A DNA stretch of 64,000 nt from CAYQXJ01 sp964421565. Its GTDB lineage: Bacteria; Planctomycetota; Brocadiia; SM23-32. The notes beneath the pieces are model-generated. The model ran no database searches. It was not told where the DNA came from and saw only the letters and a program-made list of their open reading frames with translations. The stretch's first letter is position 1, and each line of letters opens with the position of its first letter. The stretch is from NCBI GenBank assembly GCA_964421565.1, contig CAYQXJ010000012.1:58501-122500 (forward strand), read 5' to 3'. Positions 35,203 through 43,982 of this stretch are shown piece by piece. The position numbers and the translations under genes were made by a program.

Positions 35203-35922
35203 TCAGGTCGCAAGGCTTTGCGAGAGCGCCTTCATCTGGGCGGCCTTCACGTCCTCCATGGCGTCCATGACCATGTCCAACATTCGGTCGTTCTGCTCGC
35301 GGCTGAACGCCTGTTTCTCGGCTGTGCCCTGCACCTCAACCAGGCGGCCGTCGTGCGTCATCACCACGTTCATGTCCACGGCGGCCGCGCGGTCCTCCTC
35401 GGCGCACAGGTCCACCAGCACGCGCCCTTCCACCACGCCGACGCTGAGGGCCGCCACGCCCTGCAGTATGGGCAGGGCATCTATCTTCTGGGCCTTGCGC
35501 AGGCTCGAGAGCGCATCCACCAGCGCCACGTATGCGCCGGTGATCGAAGCCGTGCGCGTCCCGCCGTCCGCCTGGATGACGTTGCAGTCAATCCATACGG
35601 TCCGCCGCCCCAGGGGGTTCAGGTCCACGCAGGCGCGCAGGCACCGACCGATCAGGCGGCTTATCTCCATGTCGCGCCCGTCGGGATAGTTGCGCAAGCT
35701 TTTGCGCCGGTCACCGGCACTGGGCAGCATGCCGTATTCGGCCGTCACCCAGCCGTGACCGGCGTCGAGGCAGTGGCGCGGAACGCGATTCTCGACCATC
35801 GCCGTGCACAGCACGTGCGTGCTGCCCATCTTCACCATCACGGAACCATCGGCATGGCAGGTGTAGTCGCGTTCAAGAGCGATCGCCCGGATCTCTTGCG
35901 GCGTCCTTCCGTCATTTCGCAT
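35203..35922 (-). CDS. rph: ribonuclease PH
   Basis: A 239-residue phosphate-dependent exoribonuclease that trims the 3' ends of tRNA precursors. It begins MRNDGRTPQEIRAI, and contains TEYGMLPSAGDRR and ADGGTRTASITGA in the phosphate-binding region. Full length for the family. ATG follows GAGGAG by six bases. It lies between rqcH and the methyltransferase gene, all on the minus strand. The 3' activity would act on the tRNA-tail quality step; the link with RqcH is only contextual. Confidence 0.96.
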   Translation of the reverse strand: MRNDGRTPQEIRAIALERDYTCHADGSVMVKMGSTHVLCTAMVENRVPRHCLDAGHGWVTAEYGMLPSAGDRRKSLRNYPDGRDMEISRLIGRCLRACVDLNPLGRRTVWIDCNVIQADGGTRTASITGAYVALVDALSSLRKAQKIDALPILQGVAALSVGVVEGRVLVDLCAEEDRAAAVDMNVVMTHDGRLVEVQGTAEKQAFSREQNDRMLDMVMDAMEDVKAAQMKALSQSLAT

Positions 35923-35937
35923 ATCTATCTCCTCACG

Positions 35938-37422
35938 TTACTTCGAAGCGTCGGAATTCCCCAGCAGGCGGCCAAGGCGCCTGCGACTGAGGCGCACTTG
36001 CAGGGTCCGGGTCTCCGCATAGCTGACCGTCCCCTTGGGCGCGCCCTTGAGGCGGCGCACGTTCTTGCACTGCGTATAGATGACCTCGGCGTAGTCCGTG
36101 CCGCGAATCTTCGAGAAGTGCACGGCCAGATGCGCTGCATCGAGCAGCGTCTCGGGTGAGACGGCCTTGTCCGGTGGCTTGCGCACGACCACGTGCGGCC
36201 CGGGCCAGCCGAGCACATGAAACCAGTAGTCGTTGCCGCGCGCAATGGTGAAGGTCAGTTCGTCGTTCTGCCGGCGGTTGCGTGCGACCAGTATCCGAAG
36301 CCCTTCCTGCGAGACGAAGCGTCGGGGCGCGTTCCGGTCGGTCTCCTCGGTGCGGCTCGCAGGCGGTGCCAGGAGCCCGGCCTCCAGGGCCTCTCGGCGA
36401 AGCGTTGCGACTTCGTCACATGAGCCGGCCTCGGCTGCGGCAGCCGCGGCCTGCCGCAATCTCTGGACTTCACGGCGTGTGCGATCAGCGCGTGCTCTCA
36501 ACGTCTCTGCCGCCGCGTCGGCCTTCCTATACTCCTCAAAGGTCACCTGCATGTTCTGCAGGGGGGTCAGGGCAGGGTCGAGCTGGATGGTCACCGTGGG
36601 TGTATCCGGATCGAAGACGTCGGTCACCTCAACTGCTGTCTGCCCTTTGCGCATGCGTGGCAGTGCTATCTTGAGCAACTCTCCGCGTCGGCGTATGGCG
36701 TCCGCGCGTTCCGCGTGTCCCAGTTCGGTTTCCACCTTCCGCAGCCGCCTCTCTGCCCTCGCAAGCCGGGCTTCAAGCTGTCCGAGCAGTTCGCAGCGGG
36801 CAGTCTCGAACTCATCCGCGGCCTCCAGCGCAGCGTAGTGTGCGGCGATGGCCCGGCTTAACGCCAGCGCATCGGCGGGTTCCACGGCACTCTCAAACCG
36901 GTTCCGGTGCGCTTGTGCCGGCAAATGCTCGGGCGCTTCGAGGGGCTCATATCTCCTACCCGGCACGAGGGTCCGCCGCCTTGACTCCTCCCGGTGAAGC
37001 ACCGCCAAGACGCGGTCGGATTCATCGACAAGCACCAGGTTGCTGCTGACGCCGACCAGTTCAGCGACGAGGCGGACCGCATGGGCGCGCATCAGGCTGT
37101 CACGCTCCTCGGCCTCGACAGTCACGATCCGATCGTCCGGAACCTGCCGCAGTGCCAGCAGCGGCGCTCCGGACAGGTGCTCGCGCACAACGTTGCAGAA
37201 ACCCGCCGCCGGTCGACCCTCGGCAGGGCGCCTGGGCAACAGATGCAACCGGCTGAAACGAGGGTGCACGCAGAGCAGCAGCCAGTAGGTGGCCCCCCTG
37301 TTCCGCACGCGCAGCACGACTCGGTCCTCGCCGGGCTGATCTATGCGCTCTATACGGCCACCCTCCAGGCGAGGAGCCAGGTCACTGACCACGCTGCTGA
37401 TCTCCGCCATTGAGAGACTCAT
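35938..37422 (-). CDS. rqcH: RqcH / NFACT-type ribosome quality-control protein
   Basis: A 494-residue NFACT protein. RqcH binds stalled 50S subunits and, in bacteria, directs alanine tailing of the nascent chain. Order: NFACT-N domain (1-190), two coiled segments rich in Arg, Glu and Ala (about 200-270 and 310-360) and the C-terminal NFACT-R domain with NDELTF and GNDYWFHVLGWPGPHVVV. Counting from the ATG at 37422, Asp97-Arg98 fall in PDDRIV, matching the DR pair needed by Bacillus RqcH. Shorter than the usual 560-570 residues. ATGs at 37410 and 37464 are alternatives. Confidence 0.88.
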   Translation of the reverse strand: MSLSMAEISSVVSDLAPRLEGGRIERIDQPGEDRVVLRVRNRGATYWLLLCVHPRFSRLHLLPRRPAEGRPAAGFCNVVREHLSGAPLLALRQVPDDRIVTVEAEERDSLMRAHAVRLVAELVGVSSNLVLVDESDRVLAVLHREESRRRTLVPGRRYEPLEAPEHLPAQAHRNRFESAVEPADALALSRAIAAHYAALEAADEFETARCELLGQLEARLARAERRLRKVETELGHAERADAIRRRGELLKIALPRMRKGQTAVEVTDVFDPDTPTVTIQLDPALTPLQNMQVTFEEYRKADAAAETLRARADRTRREVQRLRQAAAAAAEAGSCDEVATLRREALEAGLLAPPASRTEETDRNAPRRFVSQEGLRILVARNRRQNDELTFTIARGNDYWFHVLGWPGPHVVVRKPPDKAVSPETLLDAAHLAVHFSKIRGTDYAEVIYTQCKNVRRLKGAPKGTVSYAETRTLQVRLSRRRLGRLLGNSDASK

Positions 37423-37521
37423 CGAGGCGAGCGGGTGTCTTCGGACAGAGGGTGGATGGAACACACGTTCAGCCCGCCAGCATATAAGGCCGAGGCGACC
37501 AAAGCAAAGGCGCCGGAGCCG

Positions 37522-37746
37522 TCACTGACCGGTGGCATCCGCCGTGCGCTCTACCCGTGGCCCCCGCCCGGTGTTCGCCGCCATGAATGCGCCGACACGA
37601 AAAGATACCAGCGCGTGCCATGGCGGGGCGGGATGTGCCAGCTCGAGAAGCCTCGCCAGCACGCGCTCGGCCGTGGGGGCCGGGCTGTCGGTGTAGCAGA
37701 AAGCCCTGCGGCCGAAGACTTCCCGGGCGTCGTGTCGGGGTTCCAT
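37522..37746 (-). CDS. possible small protein upstream of rqcH
   Basis: A 74-residue frame starting ATG at 37746 (MEPRHDAREVFGRRAFCYTD) with plausible amphipathic helices (SPAPTAERVLARLLELAH). It lies in a 510-base interval that otherwise lacks genes, upstream of and in the same direction as rqcH. No family recognised; the ribosome site (CAGGG) is weak. The opposite strand is also open, so this is uncertain. Confidence 0.25.
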   Translation of the reverse strand: MEPRHDAREVFGRRAFCYTDSPAPTAERVLARLLELAHPAPPWHALVSFRVGAFMAANTGRGPRVERTADATGQ

Positions 37747-37858
37747 CGGCGGGTTGCCCTGTGGCGTCACAGTGTGGCTCAAGTGGTCACGAGCGATTCT
37801 GATCCCCGGCCTAGCGTAGAGGCAACCGCCGCTGCGTCCTGCGACTTCGCCCCCTTCG

Positions 37859-37887
37859 TTCACTGGCACTGCGGGGTAACGTATAAT
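37859..37887 (+). promoter_or_regulatory. promoter of the SPL-like radical SAM gene
   Basis: TTCACT (37859-37864) and a consensus TATAAT (37882-37887) with a 17-base spacer. Transcription near 37894 argues for the ATG at 37934 rather than a TTG at 37895, which would leave no leader. Confidence 0.65.
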
Positions 37888-37933
37888 ACCGTCATTGACT
37901 GAAACCGCTGCGCATGCCCGGAGGTCCTGGCAT

Positions 37934-39271
37934 ATGTACCCCCTGGAACCGCTGAAGACGTACATCATGGAACCCGTGCGTCGCGAATCGCACTGGGTGG
38001 CGCGTGCCGAACGCATCCTCTCTGCCCTCGGCCGCTCTGTCGAAGAAGCCGTCACCGTCAGCGAGGACAATCTGCCGGAGGTCGCCCTCGAGCTGGAATC
38101 CCTGTGGCCGCCTGACGACGCGACGGGCGTTTCGCAGGAAACGGAGAGCGGGCCGGCCCCGCTCACACACCGCCGGCCGCTTGTGTTCACGACCATTGAC
38201 CTGCGCAGCAACAGGCCCCCCCTGGAACCCCTGCTGGAACGCTGCCCTGACGGCGTGAGTCGACGCACGCTGGAGAAGATGCTCGGGCACTATCAGCTCG
38301 TCCGACCGACACACCTGCCGCAGCAGGACGCCGTCCAGGGCCACGTCTGCTGGCCCACGTACGACTTCGGCGCAATGGTAGGCTGTCCCCACGGCTGCCT
38401 CTACTGCGCCGAAGGCTGCGGCGGTGGCTTCATCAGCATCGGCGTGAACCTGGAGGAATACGTCGAACAAGTCGTCGGTCCAACAATCGAGAGGTGCCCG
38501 TCGCAGAAGTGTTTCCGCATGATCGGCTGGGGCAGCGATCTGGCTACGTTCGAGCCGGAGAACGGCCTGTTCGACCTGTTCACGCGCAAACTTGCCGATT
38601 ACGAGGAGCGCTACGGTTACTTCCACACGGCCGGCGACAACGTGGAATGGGTCGCAGACCTGGAGCACAAGGACCGGCTGATCGGCGTCTGGAGCCTGAC
38701 CGGGCAGCGGGTTGGCGAACTGGTCGAGCCGGGCGCCGGCGACGCCACAGCGCGAGTCGACGCGGCGCGCAAGGTGCAGGATGCGGGTGTGCCGGTACGG
38801 TTCAAGTTCAAACCCATCGTGCCCATCAAGGGCTGGCAGCAGGACTATGAACCGGTTATCAAGGCAGCAGTTACGCAGGTGAAGCCGGAGTCCGTGGGCT
38901 TCTGCATGCTGGCGTGGATGGACTACGACCAGATGATCGGCCGCATCGGCGTTGACACGCTGGATTCCCGCCTCAACGCCGCCGCCCGGCGGGCGGCGGA
39001 CGAGCTACGCGGCTCCCATCTGGGGCCGTTCCCGCATGCAGCCCGGGCCGAGGTCTACCGCTTCTTCATCGAACAGATCCGCCGATGGGATACCGACGTG
39101 CCGCTCTACGTGAGTACGGAGTCGCGCGAGATGTGGGACGAGCTGGCCGACGAGCTTGGTCAGGAAGCGGGCTGCTACGTCTGCGGTTGCGGACCGGTGG
39201 CCCTGCCCGGAGGGGGGCTGGCGTTGAGCCAGGGGTGCCCGGCATCCACATACGTGACGGCCGCGCGCTGA
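37934..39271 (+). CDS. spore photoproduct lyase-like radical SAM protein
   Basis: A 445-residue protein. Cys151, Cys155 and Cys158 form the CxxxCxxC radical SAM motif (CPHGCLYC). The later part follows spore photoproduct lyase layout: VWSLTGQRVGELVEPGAGDATARVDA-like stretch, then DAGVPVRFKFKPIVPIKGWQQDY, resembling the SPL segment with GYP...PI...GW...Y. A further Cys set, C414, C417, C419 and C435, lies at the C terminus (CYVCGC...QGCP), possibly for an auxiliary iron-sulphur cluster. The first 130 residues are not SPL-like. ATG at 37934 follows GGAGG. SPL repairs the thymine dimer of spores, but this organism shows no sporulation genes, so another substrate is likely. Confidence 0.75.
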   Translation: MYPLEPLKTYIMEPVRRESHWVARAERILSALGRSVEEAVTVSEDNLPEVALELESLWPPDDATGVSQETESGPAPLTHRRPLVFTTIDLRSNRPPLEPLLERCPDGVSRRTLEKMLGHYQLVRPTHLPQQDAVQGHVCWPTYDFGAMVGCPHGCLYCAEGCGGGFISIGVNLEEYVEQVVGPTIERCPSQKCFRMIGWGSDLATFEPENGLFDLFTRKLADYEERYGYFHTAGDNVEWVADLEHKDRLIGVWSLTGQRVGELVEPGAGDATARVDAARKVQDAGVPVRFKFKPIVPIKGWQQDYEPVIKAAVTQVKPESVGFCMLAWMDYDQMIGRIGVDTLDSRLNAAARRAADELRGSHLGPFPHAARAEVYRFFIEQIRRWDTDVPLYVSTESREMWDELADELGQEAGCYVCGCGPVALPGGGLALSQGCPASTYVTAAR

Positions 39272-39301
39272 CAGCGCACGCAACGCGGCGTCCGTCGGGC
39301 A

Positions 39302-40312
39302 CTATCCAGCGGCAGTTACTCGCTGGATCCGGGGAGTCAGGAAGACGTAGCCCTCGCCCTCCATGGCTTCGCGCAGACGTTGCGCGTTATCGGGCCCGTC
39401 GAAGGTGCCGACAACAGCCCCCCCGCTGCCGCAGAACTTGCAGGAGGCGCCGGTGGCGCGCCCTGTCTCGACCATTTTCAGGTCGTCATCGCGGATGGGG
39501 TAGATGCGGCGGCGCAGGTCGAAGTTCCGGTTGATGGTCTCCGCCAGGCGGCCCCAGTTGCCCGCCTCCAGCCAGGCGCGGGCTACATCGGCGAGGGATG
39601 CAATCTCGCTCATCGTCTGTATCACCTCGCGGTCGCCGATCTCGTAGAGCTCGCGCACCTTGATATGGGCGGTCGAGCTCTCCTCGCCGAGGTCCTCACG
39701 ATAGGCCAGGTAGACCGGGGGTAGTTCACAGTCGAGTCGCTCGTATCGCCCGTGCCCGTGGCGCTTCATGTACTGCTCGTCGAAGTCCATGTAGACCAGC
39801 CCACCGTATGCCTGCACGACACGGTCCTGCAGCCCGGCCGTGAGCCCGAGCTCTTCGGTCTCAGCGCTCAGCACGATATTCGGCAGCTCAGCATCGGGTA
39901 TCTCCACCTCGAAGAACCGCATCAGCGCGCGCATCACGGCGGTGATGATGGCGCTGGAGCCGCCGAGCCCGACCTGGCGGGGTATGCTCGTGGTATAGCG
40001 GACGGTGAAGTTGCGCTCGGGCAATGGGATCGAGCGGTGACGGCAGTATTCGGCGAACTTCTTCGCAGCCGCTTTCAGCAGGCGGATGCCCCCGTAGTAG
40101 CCGGTCCGGTTCACGTTCTCGAGCAGCTCGCAGAGGCTGGCAAAGATGGCGTGGTCTTGCGGTCCCGGCCGCAACTCCAGCTCCGGCGACTCGTAAAGCG
40201 TCACCTCGGCGAAGAAGTCCTCGATGGTGAAGGCGATGGTCTTGCCATGATAGCCGTCCGAGGGGTTGCCGACGAAGCCCACCCGCGCGTAAGCACGCTC
40301 CTTAACGATCAT
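39302..40312 (-). CDS. GHMP kinase, glucuronokinase-like
   Basis: A 336-residue small-molecule kinase of the GHMP superfamily. The N terminus (RAYARVGFVGNPSDGYHGKT) closely resembles plant glucuronokinase. The ATP-binding motif is PRQVGLGGSSAII, and CKFCGSGGAVVGTF is the third motif. Predicted reaction: phosphorylation of a sugar or sugar acid such as glucuronate at C1. ATG at 40312 follows GGGAGAA; one at 40384 is unlikely. It overlaps the upstream TIGR02757-type gene by 11 bases. No nucleotidyltransferase lies nearby to use the product. Confidence 0.78.
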   Translation of the reverse strand: MIVKERAYARVGFVGNPSDGYHGKTIAFTIEDFFAEVTLYESPELELRPGPQDHAIFASLCELLENVNRTGYYGGIRLLKAAAKKFAEYCRHRSIPLPERNFTVRYTTSIPRQVGLGGSSAIITAVMRALMRFFEVEIPDAELPNIVLSAETEELGLTAGLQDRVVQAYGGLVYMDFDEQYMKRHGHGRYERLDCELPPVYLAYREDLGEESSTAHIKVRELYEIGDREVIQTMSEIASLADVARAWLEAGNWGRLAETINRNFDLRRRIYPIRDDDLKMVETGRATGASCKFCGSGGAVVGTFDGPDNAQRLREAMEGEGYVFLTPRIQRVTAAG

Positions 40313-41168
40313 CGTGTTCTCCCTGGCTGCGCTTCTGCCCATCCCCCGTGGCCGCATTATCGGCCCTGGCACCGTCCGAATCAAGCCCTTCGCCGAGGTA
40401 GCTCTCCAGAACGCCGTCCGCCGAGGCGTGCATGAGCGCGAAGTCGTAGCGCACGGGGTCGCCCGGCTCTATGCTGCGGAAACCGGCGGTGATCTGTAGC
40501 GCGGCCTTCAGGTCGCACGTGCGCCGTTTGGCCATGCCAAGCCGGTTGCAGATGCGCCACAGGTGGGTGTCCAGCGGCACAATGAGCCGTGCCGGCGAGA
40601 CGTCTTGCCAGCCGCCGGGGTCCACGGCGTCCGAGCGCACCATCCATCGCAGCAGCATCATCCACCGCTTGCAGGCGCTTCCCTTCGCCGGGTCGGCCAC
40701 CAGGTGGTCCGGCCCCGCCCCGCCGGCCCGCAGCGCCTGCGCCAAACCGGTGACACCCGCCAGGACTGTTGCCGACTGCGGGTCGTCATAATGCCGGAAG
40801 CAACTCTGCAGGCTCCCGTGCGCCTCCAGCACGCCCTTCATGCCCCACAGCAGTCTCCAGAGCCGATCCGCGTTGACAACGCGGTGCACGAATCCACGCG
40901 TGACGGCATGCAACCGCTGCGGGGTCGAATCGAGCAGGCAGCGTCGCGGGTGATTGCCGAGTCGGCCCAGTGCATCACCAACGGCTTGCATGATCTGGCT
41001 GAGCTGCCCGTAGGCGAGGAATGCGGCCACCATGCCCGCCACCTCACGATCCAGGGGTTCTCCGTAGCGATGGACGAACACCACGGGGTCGCGCCTGGCG
41101 CACTCCCAGCGGTTGTAGTGCTGGTAGAGGCGCTCCAGGCGGTGATGTAACGCGTGCGCCAGGCTCAT
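40302..41168 (-). CDS. TIGR02757 family (DUF2400) protein
   Basis: A 288-residue protein of a widespread but uncharacterised family related in fold to HhH-GPD DNA glycosylases. Conserved phrases: DPVVFVHRYGEPLDREVAG, AAFLAYGQLSQIM, MLLRWMVRSDAVDPGGW, IVPLDTHLWRICNRLGM and DPVRYDFAL. ATG at 41168 is chosen since the conserved start follows and its first bases overlap the mntP stop (ATGA). The last 25 residues are hydrophilic. Third gene in the kinase-mntP chain. Confidence 0.85.
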   Translation of the reverse strand: MSLAHALHHRLERLYQHYNRWECARRDPVVFVHRYGEPLDREVAGMVAAFLAYGQLSQIMQAVGDALGRLGNHPRRCLLDSTPQRLHAVTRGFVHRVVNADRLWRLLWGMKGVLEAHGSLQSCFRHYDDPQSATVLAGVTGLAQALRAGGAGPDHLVADPAKGSACKRWMMLLRWMVRSDAVDPGGWQDVSPARLIVPLDTHLWRICNRLGMAKRRTCDLKAALQITAGFRSIEPGDPVRYDFALMHASADGVLESYLGEGLDSDGARADNAATGDGQKRSQGEHDDR

Positions 41169-41728
41169 GGGGCCAGCAGGTGCTCCAGAAGTATCTTGGC
41201 ACCGATAACGCACAGGACCAGGCCGCCGAACAACTCTGCCCCGCGTTCCAGCCGGGCACCGACCCGGTCGCCCAGGCGGATGCCGACAACACAAAGCACG
41301 CCGGTGACGAGCCCAATAACGACGATCGGTTCCCACAGGTTCACTTCGATCATCGCCAGGCTCACCCCAACTGCCAGAGCGTCGATACTGGTGGCGATGG
41401 ACAGTGCGATCAAACGCGCCCCCTTGCTTGGTTCGCGTGGTCTGGCGATCTCAAACCCGAAGACAGTATCCAGGATCATCTTGCCGCCGATCAGCGTCAG
41501 CAGCCCGAAGGCCACCCAGTGGTCGAAGCCCGCAATGTAGGCGCGCAGAGAGGTGCCGGCAAGCCAACCGATCAGGGGCATGGCCGCCTGGAACACGCCG
41601 AAATGTATGGCCACACGTACCGTGTGGCCATGAGTGACCCGCTCCAGTGCGATGCCCTCCGCCACGGACACCGCGAAGGCGTCCATGGCAAGGCCGATCG
41701 CGATCAGGAAGACGGCGAAGTGACTCAA
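41165..41728 (-). CDS. mntP: manganese efflux pump MntP
   Basis: A 187-residue, six-helix membrane protein. Each half carries the MntP acidic motif: IGLAMDAFAVSVAEG near residues 12-26 and ALSIATSIDALAVGVSLAM near 107-125. MntP exports Mn2+ across the inner membrane. Usually mntP is preceded by a yybP-ykoY riboswitch; here it overlaps the upstream kinase stop by four bases, so a riboswitch immediately before it cannot exist, and regulation would come from the kinase gene's promoter. Confidence 0.92.
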   Translation of the reverse strand: MSHFAVFLIAIGLAMDAFAVSVAEGIALERVTHGHTVRVAIHFGVFQAAMPLIGWLAGTSLRAYIAGFDHWVAFGLLTLIGGKMILDTVFGFEIARPREPSKGARLIALSIATSIDALAVGVSLAMIEVNLWEPIVVIGLVTGVLCVVGIRLGDRVGARLERGAELFGGLVLCVIGAKILLEHLLAP

Positions 41729-43818
41729 GGATGTGGCTCTCCGGGCAGCAACTTCAGCTCAATCCAGTCGATCCGTCCGGAGGTGCGCTGCCCCGGCTTC
41801 GGATCGTAGTGCAACATGATCTCCTGGGCGCCCGTGCGCACCAGATCAGCGTCGAAGGGGAACTCCTCACTCTTCTGCTCCCCCCGCCTGGCAGTGAGAC
41901 CCTCGCCGATGATCCGTCGGTTGAACACCACCCGATAGGGCGTCGTTCCCTGCTCCGAGTCGTCGGGCGCGTAGGAGTGAACGACGAGCACGGCGCTGTG
42001 ATAGTCACCGGGGGCGGTGTCCACCTCGAGCCCGCGTATGACTGCGCTGAGGGCGCTCGCCCTGCTCATCATGTGGCCATCTCGACGCACGCCCACTTCC
42101 ACGTAGCCGTCCGGCGAGGGGAACACCTGCAGACTCTCCCGGTCTTGATGCATGGACATGCGGCCGCCGGCGGCAATCTGCAGATGGGTCATGATCGTGG
42201 CGCTGTGCTCGGAGATCTCATAGCGGTAGGTGGCAGGGGCAGTGGCGTGGACCACTTCTCGGGGGCGTCGTTCGCCGATCCGCGCCATCAGGGCGTCCAG
42301 TCGCGTCTGCCGCTGATCCGCATCCCAGTAGGGGAAGGCTACCGCCCGGACAGTTCCCCATTCCTGCACAGAGCCGCCCGCGAGGCCGGCGAGGAACCCC
42401 TCATTGACGGGCACGTCTCGCCGGGCGATCCTGGACCTTGTGGACACGTCGAAGCGCAGGTCCCCATCGGTGAGCGTCAGCAGTCCGGGCCCGCCGATCT
42501 CTGGGGCCTGCCCGAGTTCCCGCAACGCCGCCTCCAGGTCCTGCTTCGGCCGATCGGCTGCCGCGACAACCAGCGTCCACGTACGCCCGGTGCGCGGCGG
42601 CTCGTAGTAACCGCCCTCCCCGGGGAAAACGATCTCGGAGACCCTATCCGACACCTGCGACGGTTCAGGATGCAGCAAGCGCGGGCGCTGCTCGCGCGCC
42701 GCAGCGATCACATAGGCGAAGACCGGTCGCGAGAAACGCGCCCGCAGTTGAACGCCGTCACCCGGCGCCAGCGGCGAGGCATCCGCTGTCAGCTCCTGGT
42801 AGGAGCTCTGTTGTCCTGACGGTCGCAGTCGCACCTCCATGGTCGCCGTCAGCGGCGCCGGAGTCGGAGACCGCAGCAGCAACCAGAGACCCACGGCGGC
42901 GACCAACACGCCCGCCGCCAATGCCCCGAGGAATGCGATGCGCCGAGCCCGGATACTCCTGAGCGCCCTTGCCATCTCGCCGGCGTTCTGGAAACGCTCG
43001 TCGGGCTCGGGAGCCATTGCTCGATTGGCCACCGCACACAGGGAGCGCCGCAGCGGCGAGCCCCCGGGTTCGACCATGCGCACTTCGCCATTGCGCGCCG
43101 CCCGCATCGCGTTGGCCGCCCCGTGGTAAGGCCCTTCGCCGGTAAGCAGGTACTTCAGCAGGGCGCCCAGACCGAACACGTCGACCCGGTGGTCGGCCCG
43201 GGGATCACCACGTGCTTGCTCCGGGGCCATGAAAGGCAAGGTGCCGGAGACATCACTCCGCGACTCCGCGCTGTACGCGGTCACCAGGCCCGCCAGGCCG
43301 AAGTCGATCAGCTTCGGTTCGCCGCCTTCCGTCAAGATCACGTTCGCCGGTTTGACGTCACGGTGCGTGATGCCTCGGCGGTGTGCACCGTCGATCGCTT
43401 CCGCCAGGGAGGCGATCCATTCGAGCGCGTGGCGCGCATCGGGCGCTTCGCGACGCACGCACTCGTTCAGGGGCAACCCTTCCACCAGTTCAGTGGCGAC
43501 ATAGGGATACGCCCCTACACGCCCCGCGTCGAGTATGCGCACCACGTTGGGATGCTCCAGCCGGGTCAGCGAGCCCGCTTCCGCATCGACCCACTGTTGG
43601 AGCTGCTCCTCGCCAAGCGGGCGGGTCGGCACCTTGAGCGCCACGTGACCGGCAGTGCCGTGCTGGTCGAACGCCTGGAAGACCTCCGCCTGGCCGCCGC
43701 CACCGAGCCGCTTCTCAATCAGCCACTTTCCCCAGGGCGCGCCGACTCTCGGCCGGCCGGGCTGCTCGCGCTGCCCTCCCTCGTGCCCGACAACCTGGGT
43801 TGGTTCATCAGGGAGCAT
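41725..43818 (-). CDS. membrane Ser/Thr protein kinase with DUF4384-like domain
   Basis: A 697-residue Hanks-type kinase. Glycine loop LGGGGQAEV at 38-46, catalytic Lys62 in VALK, HRD at 153-155 with Lys157, and DFG at 173-175; all key residues are present, so the kinase should be active. After a membrane helix at 295-317, residues 330-450 resemble a DUF4384 domain (LRARFSRPVFAYVI), and the last 200 residues form a beta-rich sensor domain without a known family. Its end overlaps mntP. Start ATG at 43818; no ribosome site stands out. Signal unknown; Mn2+ or wall stress is possible given mntP. Confidence 0.88.
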   Translation of the reverse strand: MLPDEPTQVVGHEGGQREQPGRPRVGAPWGKWLIEKRLGGGGQAEVFQAFDQHGTAGHVALKVPTRPLGEEQLQQWVDAEAGSLTRLEHPNVVRILDAGRVGAYPYVATELVEGLPLNECVRREAPDARHALEWIASLAEAIDGAHRRGITHRDVKPANVILTEGGEPKLIDFGLAGLVTAYSAESRSDVSGTLPFMAPEQARGDPRADHRVDVFGLGALLKYLLTGEGPYHGAANAMRAARNGEVRMVEPGGSPLRRSLCAVANRAMAPEPDERFQNAGEMARALRSIRARRIAFLGALAAGVLVAAVGLWLLLRSPTPAPLTATMEVRLRPSGQQSSYQELTADASPLAPGDGVQLRARFSRPVFAYVIAAAREQRPRLLHPEPSQVSDRVSEIVFPGEGGYYEPPRTGRTWTLVVAAADRPKQDLEAALRELGQAPEIGGPGLLTLTDGDLRFDVSTRSRIARRDVPVNEGFLAGLAGGSVQEWGTVRAVAFPYWDADQRQTRLDALMARIGERRPREVVHATAPATYRYEISEHSATIMTHLQIAAGGRMSMHQDRESLQVFPSPDGYVEVGVRRDGHMMSRASALSAVIRGLEVDTAPGDYHSAVLVVHSYAPDDSEQGTTPYRVVFNRRIIGEGLTARRGEQKSEEFPFDADLVRTGAQEIMLHYDPKPGQRTSGRIDWIELKLLPGEPHP

Positions 43819-43982
43819 GTGTCTGCTGAATCCCTCCGGAGTGGGGTAGCCTCGCTTCCCTTACCATGATACGCTCCGTGAAACCTCATTTCATAGGTAG
43901 CGTCCGCTCTGCGCTGGCGGGGCACCACGCCGTTCGCTATCCTACGTGGGCTACCGTGCCATCGTGACAGGAGGGCGCCCGG

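Noticed and set aside
37435..37902. 155-codon plus-strand frame in the rqcH/SPL interval
   Set aside because: No ribosome site, no domain, low-complexity Arg/Pro-rich composition.
37895..37933. TTG start for the SPL-like gene
   Set aside because: It coincides with the predicted transcription start; ATG at 37934 has a GGAGG site.
41729..41900. yybP-ykoY manganese riboswitch before mntP
   Set aside because: The mntP start lies inside the kinase gene's end, leaving no leader.
41647..42819. 390-codon plus-strand frame opposite the Ser/Thr kinase
   Set aside because: Shadow of the kinase C-terminal region; no ribosome site or domain.
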